In this document: piece by piece, positions 63,391-64,000 of the stretch | Layout of the letters: every line of letters starts with the position of its first letter | How positions within the stretch are numbered: position 1 is the first letter of the stretch | From: Bacillus oleivorans | GTDB taxonomy: Bacteria > Bacillota > Bacilli > Bacillales > JC228 | Assembly: GCF_900207585.1 (NCBI RefSeq) | Contig: NZ_OAOP01000004.1 | Span: 248,001-312,000, forward strand | Direction of reading: 5' to 3' | Length of the DNA: 64,000 nucleotides | Notes under the pieces: generated by a model | The model's database searches: none | Told to the model about the DNA's origin: nothing | What the model saw: the letters and a program-made list of their open reading frames with translations, nothing else | Position numbers and translations under genes: made by a program

Positions 63391-64000
63391 TCATGACCCC
63401 TTCTTTGCTAGGTCGGTAATATAATCAAAGAAAGCATCGCGGTCCACATCATACACTAAGTTGACTGAACGTCCGTCTTTCGCTTCCACCGTACGGCCTT
63501 GGCTTGGACCGTCTGTAATGACTTTGCTATGGAGCCTCTCCACTTTAACCAAATCACTGTTCCCTACAAACGCAGTCGTTAAGACATCCCACAGGTAATA
63601 AGTTGAATTGGTTGCGAAATGAACGAGAGGCGGAACCATGGCATAACATTGCCCAATAAAATCGACACCCAGATATTTTCGTTCAGCTGCCCAGCGCTGT
63701 CTCACATCTAACGTTAATGGCACTTTGTTAGTACTTTCTAAAGCAACCAGATCGATTTCAATCTTACTTTCCCAGACCCGGCCAACGGCTTCAGGGTCCC
63801 AAAATGCATTCCATTCGGCTGTCCCATCATGTTCAGGCTCTTCCACATTCCCCGCTTCCCGGAAAGTGCCTCCCATCCAGACAAGCCGTTCTATTTTCTC
63901 TTCAATATCAGGAGCTGAATCTAAAGCCCGGGCTAAGTCCGTCAGCGGTCCTGTAAAAAGAAGCGTTGTTTTTTCATCAGATGCCCGGATTGCCTCAATC
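63391..64000 (-). CDS. nucleoside hydrolase (IunH/RihB-like), 5' end outside window
   Basis: At least 203 residues visible; the frame is open to the window edge. TTLLFTGPLTDLARAL (substrate and ribose region), RLVWMGGTFREAGNVEEPEH, AEWNAFWDPEA and a C-terminal TVEAKDGRSVNLVYDVDRD match inosine-uridine preferring nucleoside hydrolases, which split nucleosides into base and ribose. An internal ATG at 63876 is not the true start. The N-terminal DTDPGxDD calcium motif lies beyond the edge. Followed by its own terminator. Confidence 0.88.
   Translation of the reverse strand, partial: IEAIRASDEKTTLLFTGPLTDLARALDSAPDIEEKIERLVWMGGTFREAGNVEEPEHDGTAEWNAFWDPEAVGRVWESKIEIDLVALESTNKVPLTLDVRQRWAAERKYLGVDFIGQCYAMVPPLVHFATNSTYYLWDVLTTAFVGNSDLVKVERLHSKVITDGPSQGRTVEAKDGRSVNLVYDVDRDAFFDYITDLAKKGS

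Overview
The window looks like chromosomal DNA from a low-GC, endospore-forming member of the Bacillaceae (Bacillus, Neobacillus or Cytobacillus type). The evidence is AGGAGG-type ribosome binding sites with frequent GTG and TTG starts, SAM-I and guanine riboswitches placed as in Bacillus subtilis, a perfect CcpA cre site, an xpt-pbuX operon, a NiaP homologue, a KinB-like kinase, small CotF-like spore proteins and an SpxH-like protein. I see no phage, transposase, rRNA, tRNA or CRISPR locus.

Layout. 0-3.4 kb: alpha/beta hydrolase and TetR pair with shared operator-like sites, then a MarR-MFS operon with a perfect palindromic operator. 3.5-8.7 kb: secreted EEP-family phosphodiesterase, secreted metallophosphoesterase and a UgpA/E-type ABC importer without an ATPase. 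9.0-9.7 kb: two small membrane-protein genes, each broken by one base in a homopolymer. 9.8-13.6 kb: two divergent transcription units, each led by a SAM-I riboswitch: a MetE-like methyltransferase on one side, and a flavin monooxygenase plus an unassigned ATP-grasp ligase on the other. 13.7-24.0 kb: a sialic acid island with rpiR regulator, nanK, nanE, an ABC importer, an SGNH esterase and nanA on the minus strand, and a large secreted sialidase divergently on the plus strand. 24.2-29.1 kb: Fe-ADH family dehydrogenase, HisC-like aminotransferase and an Ssu/Tau-type ABC importer. 29.6-34.5 kb: two membrane proteins, an FMN reductase and the guanine-riboswitch xpt-pbuX operon. 34.5-36.3 kb: NAT, SRPBCC protein and a decayed methyltransferase. 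36.5-39.0 kb: two small spore-coat-like genes, a 52-bp tandem array and an MFS gene. 39.5-45.2 kb: complete Opp/Dpp peptide importer. 45.3-48.1 kb: KinB-like kinase and a HemY-type oxidase. 48.6-53.9 kb: niacin transporter, HxlR regulator with SpxH-like protein, GlcNAc PTS and FkbM methyltransferase. 54.9-57.4 kb: DHA2 efflux pump with divergent TetR. 57.5-63.0 kb: Lgt, class II aldolase-like protein and Zn-ADH, divergent from two lipid-kinase-family genes. The right edge cuts through a nucleoside hydrolase.

How it fits together. Released sialic acids would be imported by the ATPase-less ABC system (a shared MsmX-type ATPase must lie elsewhere), de-acetylated, cleaved by NanA to ManNAc, phosphorylated by NanK and epimerised by NanE to GlcNAc-6-P. 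The GlcNAc PTS at 52 kb feeds the same intermediate. All four ABC importers have a hairpin directly after the binding-protein gene, a common device for making more binding protein than permease.

The least explained content is non-coding. (1) Arrays of about 52-bp units with internal palindromes lie between partly matching inverted end modules at two loci. (2) A separate about 50-bp-period family occurs at two loci. (3) Two dispersed hairpin repeat families sit directly on or beside stop codons and appear to act as terminators. The biochemical candidates most worth following are the SAM-riboswitch-controlled monooxygenase plus ATP-grasp pair and the aldolase-like/Zn-ADH/lipid-kinase cluster.
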